Assembly: GCA_016840095.1 (NCBI GenBank) | Contig: JAEOSZ010000114.1 | Location: 1-58,712 of the forward strand | Origin: Candidatus Heimdallarchaeota archaeon | GTDB taxonomy: Archaea; Asgardarchaeota; Heimdallarchaeia; Heimdallarchaeales; Heimdallarchaeaceae | Direction: 5' to 3' | DNA length: 58,712 nucleotides | Shown: positions 43,698-52,723 of the stretch, piece after piece | Layout of the letters: every line of letters starts with the position of its first letter | Numbering within the stretch: the first letter of the stretch is position 1 | Made by a program: the position numbers and the translations under genes | Notes under the pieces: model-generated | The model's database searches: none | What the model saw: only the letters and a program-made list of their open reading frames with translations | Told to the model about the DNA's origin: nothing

Positions 43698-44114
43698 ATG
43701 GAAGAATTTGAACCAAACATAATTGGATTCTTATGCAATTGGTGCTCCTATGCAGGAGCTGATTTAGCAGGAACCAGCAGAATAAAGTATCCCACAAATA
43801 TCAAGATAATACGCGTTATGTGCTCAGGCAGAGTAGATCCTGCATTTGTTCTGGAGTCATTGAAGAAAGGAGCTGATGGTGTACTTATTTCTGGCTGTCA
43901 TTTTGGGGAATGTCATTATAAATCTGGGAACTACAAAGCAAGTCGTAGAATAAAGCTTACTAAGAAGTTTCTGGAGGAGATGGGTATCGATCCTAATCGA
44001 GTTAGATTCGAGTTTGTCTCCGCATCTGAAGGAAATAAGTTTGCTGATATTGTTACAGATTTTGTTGAACAATTAAAGGAACTAGGTCCATTGACTTTGC
44101 AGTTAATACAATGA
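43698..44114 (+). CDS. MvhD-type [2Fe-2S] linker subunit, copy 2
   Basis: A 138-residue paralogue of the protein at 34553, with the same cysteine pattern (LCNWCSYAGADLAG, MCSGRVDP, SGCHFGECHY). It has a strong AAGGAGA seven bases before ATG. Being last in the operon, after the two HdrA genes, it may serve HdrA copy 2 while copy 1 serves the hydrogenase. That assignment is inferred. Confidence 0.9.
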   Translation: MEEFEPNIIGFLCNWCSYAGADLAGTSRIKYPTNIKIIRVMCSGRVDPAFVLESLKKGADGVLISGCHFGECHYKSGNYKASRRIKLTKKFLEEMGIDPNRVRFEFVSASEGNKFADIVTDFVEQLKELGPLTLQLIQ

Positions 44115-44130
44115 AAGAGTAGCAGAAGAA

Positions 44131-44140
44131 TTTTATATTA
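44131..44140 (+). promoter_or_regulatory. TATA box, leaderless start of the SDR gene
   Basis: TTTTATATTA is centred about 25 nt upstream of ATG 44160, with no ribosome-binding site between them, which fits a leaderless transcript separate from the hydrogenase operon. Confidence 0.5.
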
Positions 44141-44159
44141 CTTAATTTTCCTTAAGTCG

Positions 44160-45143
44160 ATGCCAAGGATATTAGTAACTGGTGCTAATGGATGTACAGG
44201 AAGGGGAGTACTACAGTATCTAGTTTCTAAAGGTTATACAGATGTCTTTGGTATGGTACGTAAAGATCCTAAAGATAAAATTTCTAATATCAATTATGTA
44301 GTTGGAGATCTAACTGATAAGAACTCAATATTCAAAGTTCTACGAGAGAATGAAATTGAGTCTATCTGGCATATTGCTGCAGCTGTTCATAGACATGTTA
44401 GGAAAAAGGATTTTGCAAGAGTTAATTTTGAGGGAACAAATAATCTGATCCAAGCTGCAGTAGATTGTGGAGTCAAGTCAATCGTTTTTGCAAGCACTAC
44501 ATCTGTATACGGAAAAATTATTGATTCTCCTGCATCTGAAGAACATAGAATCAAACCACTAGGTCTTTACTCAAAATCAAAGTACAATGCAGAAGTCTTA
44601 ACAAAACTCCTGTGTGAAGAAAATGGGATTAAGGGAAGTATTGTTCGAATACCTATAATAATGGGAAAACATGATCGTCATTTTTCCCCAGTTGTAACTA
44701 AATTAGTTAAAGCAAATATCATGCCAATTATTGGTAAACCAAAGCATAGAGTTTCCATAGTACACCCGTACGATATTGGTCAAGCTTTTGAAATTCTTAA
44801 TGGAAATGGTAAAGAGAAAATAGAGTGTTATAATATTGCTTCTTGTAATAGTCCATACAAAGAACTGATATTAGTCATAGAGAAACAACTTGTTGGTAAA
44901 AAGAGGTTAAAATATTATGTTCCATACCCGATAGTTTTTGCAGTATTTGCATTTTATGAGTGGTTTCATTGGTTAATCTTTCCGAAGAAACAACCTCTTA
45001 TTAATCGAGAATATGCGAGAATGATAGGAAAGGAATGGATTTTTGATACAGAAAAACTTGAGCAGTTAGGGTATACCCCTAAGATGAAACTTGAGGATAT
45101 TGTTAAAGATACAGTTACTGAAGAAGTATATCCTGTTTCATAG
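44160..45143 (+). CDS. Extended short-chain dehydrogenase / NAD-dependent epimerase
   Basis: A 327-residue extended SDR enzyme. The NAD(P) motif is TGANGCTGRG (residues 7-16), the acidic cofactor loop VVGDLTD, the catalytic Ser-Thr region ASTTSVYG and YSKSK (Tyr and Lys near residue 140). A hydrophobic stretch near residue 255 (YPIVFAVFAFYEWFH) suggests membrane association, as in 3-beta-hydroxysteroid dehydrogenase/isomerase-like family members. The substrate is unknown; a sugar nucleotide or a lipid is possible. Confidence 0.87.
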   Translation: MPRILVTGANGCTGRGVLQYLVSKGYTDVFGMVRKDPKDKISNINYVVGDLTDKNSIFKVLRENEIESIWHIAAAVHRHVRKKDFARVNFEGTNNLIQAAVDCGVKSIVFASTTSVYGKIIDSPASEEHRIKPLGLYSKSKYNAEVLTKLLCEENGIKGSIVRIPIIMGKHDRHFSPVVTKLVKANIMPIIGKPKHRVSIVHPYDIGQAFEILNGNGKEKIECYNIASCNSPYKELILVIEKQLVGKKRLKYYVPYPIVFAVFAFYEWFHWLIFPKKQPLINREYARMIGKEWIFDTEKLEQLGYTPKMKLEDIVKDTVTEEVYPVS

Positions 45144-45196
45144 GTCAATATTTCCTCTCTTACTCACAAAACTTTTGAAGAAGTCAAATCAATTCC

Positions 45197-46087
45197 ATGT
45201 TAATGAGTACTGAAATCATTTCTATTACAGATGATTGTATAGGTTGTGGAAGCTGTTCAGATGTTTGTCCGAGATATATCTTTGACATAGTTGAGAAGAA
45301 AGCTGTAACCAACCAAAATCTGTTTCGCTGTCATGACTGTGGTCATTGTGTTGCAGTATGCCCAGAGAATGCCATAATTCAACATAGAATGCAAGAAAAA
45401 ACTCTAGATGAAGATTTCCCCATGAGAGGTAAAACAATTACTTACGAACAGGCATTGGAAACAATTCGACAAAGAAGATCAATAAGAAGTTTCTCTGATA
45501 AAAAAGTTACTAAGGAACAGCTGGACAAACTTATTCTTTTGGGAAGATACGCACCTACAGGGCATAATGATAGGAAGGTATGCTATACAATTATCAATGA
45601 TAGAGAAAAACTCGAATATCTTTTAGATACAATGATAGGTTTGTTCAAGAAACTTAAGAAACAGCTGAAGAATCCTTTGTGGAACCTAATTGCAATTCTA
45701 GCTGGGAAAAAGCACACATTAGATCGAGCTAAAAAAAGTGAATACCGATTGGACAGTCACATCTATCATTGGGAAAGAGGCATTGACAAGGTTTTACATA
45801 GTTCTTCTACTTTGTTCCTGATTCATACACATAAAGATACTTCAGCTCCCATTGAAGACTGTAACATAGCTGCACAGAATATTGCTCTAGGAGCACCATC
45901 ATTAGGATTAGGTGCAACTTTTATTGGGTATGTACAGAAAAGTTGGGAAATGTCTAAGAAGATAAAAGTGTTATTAAATCTACCAAAAGATCATAAATTG
46001 CTTGCAGTATTGGCTATTGGTTATCCAAAGAATAAATATAGAAGACTAGTGCCCAGACCTGAACCTAGAATAAAAATAGTTTCTTGA
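45197..46087 (+). CDS. Nitroreductase with N-terminal double [4Fe-4S] ferredoxin
   Basis: A 296-residue protein. Residues 10-65 carry two ferredoxin motifs, CIGCGSCSDVCP and CHDCGHCVAVCP. The rest is an FMN nitroreductase domain beginning with IRQRRSIRSFSDKKV and RYAPTGHN (flavin phosphate contacts). It would transfer electrons from ferredoxin to an unknown acceptor. Either ATG 45197 or ATG 45203 may start it; no clear ribosome-binding site is present. It follows the SDR gene on the same strand. Confidence 0.88.
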   Translation: MLMSTEIISITDDCIGCGSCSDVCPRYIFDIVEKKAVTNQNLFRCHDCGHCVAVCPENAIIQHRMQEKTLDEDFPMRGKTITYEQALETIRQRRSIRSFSDKKVTKEQLDKLILLGRYAPTGHNDRKVCYTIINDREKLEYLLDTMIGLFKKLKKQLKNPLWNLIAILAGKKHTLDRAKKSEYRLDSHIYHWERGIDKVLHSSSTLFLIHTHKDTSAPIEDCNIAAQNIALGAPSLGLGATFIGYVQKSWEMSKKIKVLLNLPKDHKLLAVLAIGYPKNKYRRLVPRPEPRIKIVS

Positions 46088-46162
46088 GGAAATAGCTCTT
46101 CTTAAGGAAAAAGTTTTAGTTAATAAAATCTATAGTATTAATGATTCACTTTAGTGATAATC

Positions 46163-48127
46163 ATGTCAGAAACTTATACTTATAGACTTAATCATTTGTT
46201 CGAGGAAATTGTTCAAGGGAAGTATTATGAAGTAATTGCTCAAGTAGATGAGATTTTAAAAGCAAAAGACATATCTGTCGAAGAACGAATTGAAGCTTTA
46301 CTAGCTAAGAGTATGAGTTTCGAATACTTAGCATTATTTGAATTCAGTAATGAATATGATGATCAAATATTGGAACTTATTTCGGAAGCTTATAGACTTA
46401 GTACGGAAATTGATGAAATCATACTTATTTTTGATACGATTTTTGTTAGAAGCTCGTTCTTTTCTAGAAATAATGAACATAGAGAAGTAGATGATGATAT
46501 AGAGACAGCTATTCAAATCTATGAAAGAATAAAGAAAGAACATAAAGATTTAGCAGTTGAAAAGAAGGCGATCTTGCTCAGTCTAATGGATTTACGTCTA
46601 TTTCATAAGGAAAGTCTTGAAACGGATTATAAATGGAATTTCAAAGAATCAATTAGTTTTTTAGAAGAAGCTCTAGAAATAAATACTGAATCAATTGAGA
46701 TAGGTACCGTACTAAATAAAATTCTAACATTTGTTGTTCATTCACAAATAAGCTTAGCTTATGGGAGAATAGGTGATTTCAAAAAAGCTATAGAATACAG
46801 AAACAAGCAATTTGAACTTGCAAAAAGAGAGAATAATAAATATATAATGAGCTTCATGCTCCGAATGATAGGAGAGAGTTATTGGGCAAAAGGAGAACTG
46901 GATTTATTATTGAAGTATATTGAGGAATCTAAAGAAATTTCTGAGAAACAGAATAATATTAGAGGAGTAGGAGCAGCTCATCACCGAATAGCTGTCTATT
47001 ATGGAAGCAGTGGAGATTGGAAAGAATGTCTCAAACACAATCAAAAAGCATATTCTATTCTCTCAGAAGATGGAAAAAATGAAAGTAGCGATATCGTTAC
47101 TGGGCTTATAAATAACATGGCTGTATGTTATTATAACTTTGGTGAATATGATGAATCTCTAAATTATTATGATAAGGCAATAGAAATCAACACTATGCTT
47201 GGTAATGAAATTGGTGTCCAATTAAATTACACAAATAAGGCTCTAATATATTCCATAAAAGGAGATTTCGAAAAAGCTCTTGAACTTCAAGAAGAAAATC
47301 TTGAATACTATGAGAGGAGAGGGTTTAAAATAGCTTTGTCCAAAACTCTCGCAAATATTGGTTGGATTTATAAATACAAAGGATTATTTAACAAAGCTCA
47401 TGAAAATCTTAAGGAAGCTCTACGGATTGTGGAAGAAATAGATAGTAAAAATGTAATTACTACTAATTTGTTTTTTCTAGTTTTGCTTGCTATTGAGTTT
47501 AATAAACTGGAGTTAGCAAGAGACTATTTTCTGGAATTGGAGAGAAAATCAGATGAGATTGAATATAAAATTACAAGAAATCAAGTTCTCCAAGCTGAAG
47601 CTTTAATACTTGCTAAGAGCACAGAAATAAGAGATAGGCTTAGGGCTGAATTGATTTTCGAACAATTATTAGATGAAAGACAAGAATATGATGTTAGATT
47701 GGGCATTATTTTCCATCTTTGTGAACTTCTCTTATCTGAATTGAAAAACAGCTCGGATGTAAAAGTCTTAGCCAAACTTCAGAAATATATTAATAAAATG
47801 ATTGATTTGGCAACAAAAAATCACATATCCAATCTCATTGTTGAAAGTCTTTGGTTTAAAGCACAACTTTCTATGATAATTTTAGATTTCGAAAAAACAA
47901 ATGAATTACTGAATCAAGCCCAATCTCTAGCAGAACAAAAAGGATTAAACAGACTTACTTTGAAGATAATAAAAACAAAGGAACAAACAATTCAACAACA
48001 GATTGAATTGGAAGATCTTGAGAAAGAATCTCCTTCAATATCAAAGAGAATGGAAAAGATCAAAATTGAAAATGGATTAAGAGAAATTACTAATTCGCCT
48101 ATGTATCAATTTAAACAAAATATCTAA
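46163..48127 (+). CDS. TPR-repeat protein A
   Basis: A 654-residue, all-helical protein of tandem TPR units, for example GDFKKAIEYRNKQFELA, GEYDESLNYYDKAIEIN and GDFEKALELQEENLEYY. The C-terminal 170 residues form a module shared with the proteins at 50195 and 52724 (motifs RDRLRAEL, SLWFKAQLSMIILDFEKTNELL, ISKRMEKI). I chose ATG 46163 (MSETY) over GTG 46154. A TATA-like sequence about 30 bases upstream suggests a leaderless start. A scaffold or regulatory adaptor; partners unknown. Confidence 0.85.
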   Translation: MSETYTYRLNHLFEEIVQGKYYEVIAQVDEILKAKDISVEERIEALLAKSMSFEYLALFEFSNEYDDQILELISEAYRLSTEIDEIILIFDTIFVRSSFFSRNNEHREVDDDIETAIQIYERIKKEHKDLAVEKKAILLSLMDLRLFHKESLETDYKWNFKESISFLEEALEINTESIEIGTVLNKILTFVVHSQISLAYGRIGDFKKAIEYRNKQFELAKRENNKYIMSFMLRMIGESYWAKGELDLLLKYIEESKEISEKQNNIRGVGAAHHRIAVYYGSSGDWKECLKHNQKAYSILSEDGKNESSDIVTGLINNMAVCYYNFGEYDESLNYYDKAIEINTMLGNEIGVQLNYTNKALIYSIKGDFEKALELQEENLEYYERRGFKIALSKTLANIGWIYKYKGLFNKAHENLKEALRIVEEIDSKNVITTNLFFLVLLAIEFNKLELARDYFLELERKSDEIEYKITRNQVLQAEALILAKSTEIRDRLRAELIFEQLLDERQEYDVRLGIIFHLCELLLSELKNSSDVKVLAKLQKYINKMIDLATKNHISNLIVESLWFKAQLSMIILDFEKTNELLNQAQSLAEQKGLNRLTLKIIKTKEQTIQQQIELEDLEKESPSISKRMEKIKIENGLREITNSPMYQFKQNI

Positions 48128-48137
48128 CACTACTGGA

Positions 48138-50078
48138 TTATTTCTTCTTATGGTAGAAACTAACTCTTGCAAAGTATATAAGAGAAACCACTGCAACTGC
48201 TAAGAAAATTGATGAACCTGTATTCTCAATTTCTCTTACAGTATATCCAGCAGCTTCTAACCACTTATTTGCTGCTTCAAGGTCATAATTGTACTTGATG
48301 ATGTCATTGTAGTAGTAAAAAGCTTGTGATGGATAGAACGTGCTATGACAAATCGTCAACTCCCCATCATGTAGAACCTGATTTATCTCATATCTATCAA
48401 TGGCATAATTTATTGCTTTGCGAACGGCTATTCCTTTGGTATAGTTTACCAAATCTGGATCCTCCAAGTATTGGAAATTATTTTCACCTCCAATAAAAGG
48501 ACGACGAAGATTGTAAAACATAAACTCAAGGTTTCCACCTTGTATACTCTGTACATCAAATCTTGGATCATTTTCCATTTGTTTTCTTTCAGCAGGAAAA
48601 CTTCCCATACGAGCATAATCTAATTTTCCAGCTTTGAATTCTTGTAACATTGAATTTGAGTCACCAAAAACACGAAGATTAATCTTCTTGACAAATGGTG
48701 TCATACCTGATTGTCCATCTATACAACCAACTCCAAACCAATTTGGGTTTCTTTCCAAAACTATAATTGAATTAATAGTATGATAATCAAGCATATATTT
48801 CCCAGGCCCAAAAGCTGAGTAACTATAAGATACCCATTGAGGAGTACTACGAATACCAGGATACAAACCCACGCACTTAACTCCACCATTAGTGTAACTT
48901 ATAGCTGGATTTGATGAGTTGAGAAAGAATTCAGGTAACACACCCAATCCTAAATCATACCAAAAATCAATATATTGCTCTAGTTCGGGAGTATCTGGAT
49001 TTCTATCTATGTGTATGTGGAATGAAAGTTCATCAACTGGATCGACATAACAATCTGAAATCCATTCGTTGCTACCAAAAGTGTCTGTTGTAAGATCATT
49101 TGCCCAAGCTAAGAGAGTAAAAACTGCATCCTTAGCTGTAATCTTCATATTAGAGCCATCGCTATACTCTCCAGCTTTTAAGCCAATCATAAGTTCATTA
49201 GTTGGTATGTCACTCAATGGTTCAGAACTTATAGATCTTGATGAAATGTTGTAAGATGGTGTCCAATATACATTATCTCTCAAATAGAACTTGTAGTGAA
49301 AATCATCAATTTGTTCCCAATTATTAATCAAACCATTTTTCGTTGGATGGTCATCAACATTGAATTTTAACATCCTTTCTGTAATCATGCTCCAAATAAA
49401 TGAATCACTTGATGCTTTAGTAAATAAAGGATTGAGATCTTCTATAGCATCGCTAGCCATATTGTATTCGTCAAGAGAATTTTGTCCAAAATGAGAACCA
49501 TCATACCACATGTAAGGTAAGCTGTTGATTATTCCATAGCGTATATCAAAACCTTTGACATTAGACCAGTGAACTGAATAAGATTTAAAAGTAAATAAAG
49601 GTAGAAATGGGATGATTTTGTCCATCATTAACTGCTGCCATGTATAGTAATGTTGTTGCCTTTCTTCAAGATCTGTAATGACAAGTCCATTTTCTTGCAT
49701 TTTTTGCGATTCATTACAGTATGGTATATCATTTCCTATACCAAATAGATTCAGAGAACCTACTTCTGTGAATACATCTCTAACATCTGTACCCCCTCCT
49801 GTCAATCTAATAACACCGATGTCATAATTGTGAGTTGCTAAAACTGTTCCAAGAAATACTGTCCATTCTTCGACTCTTATCTTTACATTAATCCCTAAAT
49901 CACCTAGATATTGGGCTATAAATAATCCATAACTTGGACGTACTCCCCCTCCATTAGTTTTAAAGACCAAATTGGCAATAGCTTTAGGTCTATTTACATC
50001 TGCCCCTACATTCACAGAACTCATAATTATTAAGCATGATAAAAGAAGAAAAGTGAATTTCATAATTCTTTTTTTCAT
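48138..50078 (-). CDS. ABC-type substrate-binding protein with circularly permuted lobes
   Basis: A 646-residue exported protein (signal peptide residues 1-26, C-terminal membrane anchor about 624-640 followed by KKK). Residues 34-178 read like the normal C-terminal part of family-5 (oligopeptide-type) binding proteins: QYLGDLGINVKIRVEEW and a DLEERQQHYYTWQQLM...PFLPLF region. Residues 205-617 read like the normal N-terminal part: EDLNPLFTKASSDSFIW, then FYLRDNVYWTPS, ITAKDAVFTLLA, VLERNPNWFG, AVRKAINYAIDRYEI, ending with AANKWLEAAGY. So the order is reversed. No permease or ATPase gene is adjacent. The start has AAGGTG upstream. Confidence 0.85.
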   Translation of the reverse strand: MKKRIMKFTFLLLSCLIIMSSVNVGADVNRPKAIANLVFKTNGGGVRPSYGLFIAQYLGDLGINVKIRVEEWTVFLGTVLATHNYDIGVIRLTGGGTDVRDVFTEVGSLNLFGIGNDIPYCNESQKMQENGLVITDLEERQQHYYTWQQLMMDKIIPFLPLFTFKSYSVHWSNVKGFDIRYGIINSLPYMWYDGSHFGQNSLDEYNMASDAIEDLNPLFTKASSDSFIWSMITERMLKFNVDDHPTKNGLINNWEQIDDFHYKFYLRDNVYWTPSYNISSRSISSEPLSDIPTNELMIGLKAGEYSDGSNMKITAKDAVFTLLAWANDLTTDTFGSNEWISDCYVDPVDELSFHIHIDRNPDTPELEQYIDFWYDLGLGVLPEFFLNSSNPAISYTNGGVKCVGLYPGIRSTPQWVSYSYSAFGPGKYMLDYHTINSIIVLERNPNWFGVGCIDGQSGMTPFVKKINLRVFGDSNSMLQEFKAGKLDYARMGSFPAERKQMENDPRFDVQSIQGGNLEFMFYNLRRPFIGGENNFQYLEDPDLVNYTKGIAVRKAINYAIDRYEINQVLHDGELTICHSTFYPSQAFYYYNDIIKYNYDLEAANKWLEAAGYTVREIENTGSSIFLAVAVVSLIYFARVSFYHKKK

Positions 50079-50194
50079 TTATTGCACCTTCTTTAAGAAG
50101 AATAACACAAACGTTATCACTGCATAATATATAAAAATATTGTAGAATTAATTAAATCATTTAGTGTCTTTAGAAACAAGAAGAATTCTTATTT

Positions 50195-52660
50195 TCACAG
50201 GAAAACATTATCGACATACTGATTTAGTATTATGTTACTTGTATATTCCAAAGCTGTTTCTTCAGTAAATGCTGAAACAAGTGTTTTAATGTCAAAATCT
50301 GTTGATAATGAGATTTTAGATAATTCCTCTAACTCCTCCCAAACTTCTGCTGTACCATAAACTAGTTGAGAAAACTCTTCCAATTTCTTAATTCCTTCAT
50401 ATGAATGTCCAATAAAGATATAGCAAAAAACTAATTTCTCAATTTTCTTTACAACATAAGTATAATCTCTTATTTTCATTCGTTCTATAATTCCAGCTTT
50501 TGTATCTTCTTCTTTGACATTTTTGAGTACTTTTACCCAAATCTCCTCAATCATGTCAGGGTCTATATCACTATCAATTCGTTCTAAATATAAAACTGAA
50601 CCTGTAGTCGAAAATATAGAGACTAGTAATGGATCTTCCTTTTCCTGTTTATCCTCAGGATAGATAATCCCCTTACCTTTTATCATTTCATTCAAGACAG
50701 TCTCAATATGAGTTAATTCCATTCTTTCAGCTATATTGGGAAGCATATAAGTAAATTCATCCCATTGTTTAAGTTGACTTAAAAGGATATCATGGTAATT
50801 GGAAATTCTTCTAGCTAAATTGTAAAACTCTTTAGCTTCTGCCATAACTTGTGCACTTTTTAGTAACCTTCTTGCTTTTATTACATCTAGTTCAAGTAAG
50901 GAAATGTTTGCCTGTAACCAGATTGCATGTACTAGAAGTGGGTATGCTAATTCCGCAGAACCTTCCTTGTGCAAACGTTCTACATATAATTTCAATTCCT
51001 CTAATCGTTCCAGATCTTCAGTTTCTCTAAGTTCAACCAAGAGTATCTCACAGAGATTTAGAATTGCTGTAGTCAAGAATTTCCTTTCAATATGTTCTTC
51101 ATCTATAATCTTCTTGAGTAATTTTTTTGCTTCTTCTCTCTTCTCTTTATCTTGTTTCTTGACAATTAACGAAACACGAGCCAGATTAATCATTGTGGTA
51201 GTTTTTACTGCATCTTCTTTTTGATTTATCTCTTTCATTCTTTCTAAATATTTCTCAGCTTCATTGATTCGATCAAGGTCTAAATATAGTGAGAGAAGGT
51301 TAAAAGATAATTCGATTTTTACCGAATTATACTCAATCGCAGTAGCTAGATTTTCTCCTCTTTTGTAATATTTCAAAGCAAGCTCATAATCTCCCTTTAG
51401 ATGATGGATTTCAGCAATATTATTTAGAACAATACAAACACTAGCCAACCTATCTTCCTTTTCATAATATTCTTGACTTAAGATATAATTTTGGAGAGCA
51501 TTCTTGAGATCTCCTTTGAGAACTAGAATATCAGCCAATCTTTCTCTTGACCAAGCTACATCTTGGATTAGATTCTTTTCTTCAAAGAAGTCTATTGCTT
51601 CTTCTAAGAATTTCAAAGCACGATTTAACTCTCCTCTTCTCATATATAATGTGTTTAGTGCATATTGTATTAGATAATAAGGTCTCTGAAAATCAATTTC
51701 CTTGGAAAGTGATAAACCTTCATGAAGGTATTTCAATGCATTTTCACTATCCATCTCTGTAATATACAGTTGTCCGATGTTATAGAGTATAGTAATTAAC
51801 CCTGGTTTATCACCTATTTTTCTCTTAATTTCAGTAGCTCTGTTTAGGTACTTCAAGCCTTCCTCTTTCTTGTCTGTTAAAAATAGTGAACATCCAATTG
51901 AGTTGAGAACCTTAGATTCTGTTAATTTTGCTTCTAATTCCTGAGAAAGTGATAAAGCTTGTTTGTATGTCTTAATGGCAGCTTCAGGATTCGAATGTAT
52001 AAGATGCAAACCTTTGAGAAACGAATTATATGCTAATCCTCTCTTATTTCCAATTTGCACCCATAATTCATAAGCTACATCTACACACTTCTCTGCTTCA
52101 GCTCTGTTTCCTATTTCAATATAATAATCAAACAGTCTTTCTAAAGTGTGTGCTTTTCCAACGTTATAATTAGTTTCAATAGAAAATCTGAGACACATAT
52201 CTAACAATTCAAAGAGCTTTTCTATATACCCATAAACATTTGAAATTAATTTAGACTGCAAAATTAGTAGATCTATCTTTCTGTGATTTACATCATCAGT
52301 TTCTTTATCTGCTATATTTTGAAGAATTTTTTCTGCTTTTTTGTTTAATTCCATTCCTAAATCTGTTTTCCCAAAGATGAGTAGATTTTCTATTTTACAG
52401 ATAATAAAATCTAATTTTTGAAAATCATCACCTGTTTTAAAAACAATCTCCTCAATTTCATCAAGAATGCTCGTAGCGTGATAATAGTCATCTAACTGAG
52501 TTAAAGCTTTTGCTTGGAAAATTTGATAACTCAGTTTTGTTAGTTTTGCTAGAGATTTAGAATCAATTAAAGAATTTATTTTCTTTAGAGCTGTCTGTCC
52601 TTCCCCTTTAAAGAGTAGTTGTTTTACTTCATCCAGAATATCAAGGTGAGAATCAGACAT
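50195..52660 (-). CDS. TPR-repeat protein with C-terminal longin/roadblock-like domain
   Basis: An 821-residue protein with over ten TPR units (for instance GDYELALKYYKRGENLA and GDLKNALQNYILSQEYYE), then the shared helical module (about residues 500-670). From about 676 to 770 is an alpha/beta domain beginning LLVSIFSTTGSVLYLERI and including IRDYTYVVKKIEKLVFCYIF. This strand-turn-strand...strand pattern resembles longin or roadblock domains, which bind small GTPases. ATG 52660 has GAGGAAT upstream. I infer a GTPase-linked scaffold. Confidence 0.82.
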   Translation of the reverse strand: MSDSHLDILDEVKQLLFKGEGQTALKKINSLIDSKSLAKLTKLSYQIFQAKALTQLDDYYHATSILDEIEEIVFKTGDDFQKLDFIICKIENLLIFGKTDLGMELNKKAEKILQNIADKETDDVNHRKIDLLILQSKLISNVYGYIEKLFELLDMCLRFSIETNYNVGKAHTLERLFDYYIEIGNRAEAEKCVDVAYELWVQIGNKRGLAYNSFLKGLHLIHSNPEAAIKTYKQALSLSQELEAKLTESKVLNSIGCSLFLTDKKEEGLKYLNRATEIKRKIGDKPGLITILYNIGQLYITEMDSENALKYLHEGLSLSKEIDFQRPYYLIQYALNTLYMRRGELNRALKFLEEAIDFFEEKNLIQDVAWSRERLADILVLKGDLKNALQNYILSQEYYEKEDRLASVCIVLNNIAEIHHLKGDYELALKYYKRGENLATAIEYNSVKIELSFNLLSLYLDLDRINEAEKYLERMKEINQKEDAVKTTTMINLARVSLIVKKQDKEKREEAKKLLKKIIDEEHIERKFLTTAILNLCEILLVELRETEDLERLEELKLYVERLHKEGSAELAYPLLVHAIWLQANISLLELDVIKARRLLKSAQVMAEAKEFYNLARRISNYHDILLSQLKQWDEFTYMLPNIAERMELTHIETVLNEMIKGKGIIYPEDKQEKEDPLLVSIFSTTGSVLYLERIDSDIDPDMIEEIWVKVLKNVKEEDTKAGIIERMKIRDYTYVVKKIEKLVFCYIFIGHSYEGIKKLEEFSQLVYGTAEVWEELEELSKISLSTDFDIKTLVSAFTEETALEYTSNIILNQYVDNVFL

Positions 52661-52723
52661 AATAATTCCTCTATTCCAGAATAATTATAAGTAAATCATA
52701 GTTTTAACTCTTTTCCATAAGAA

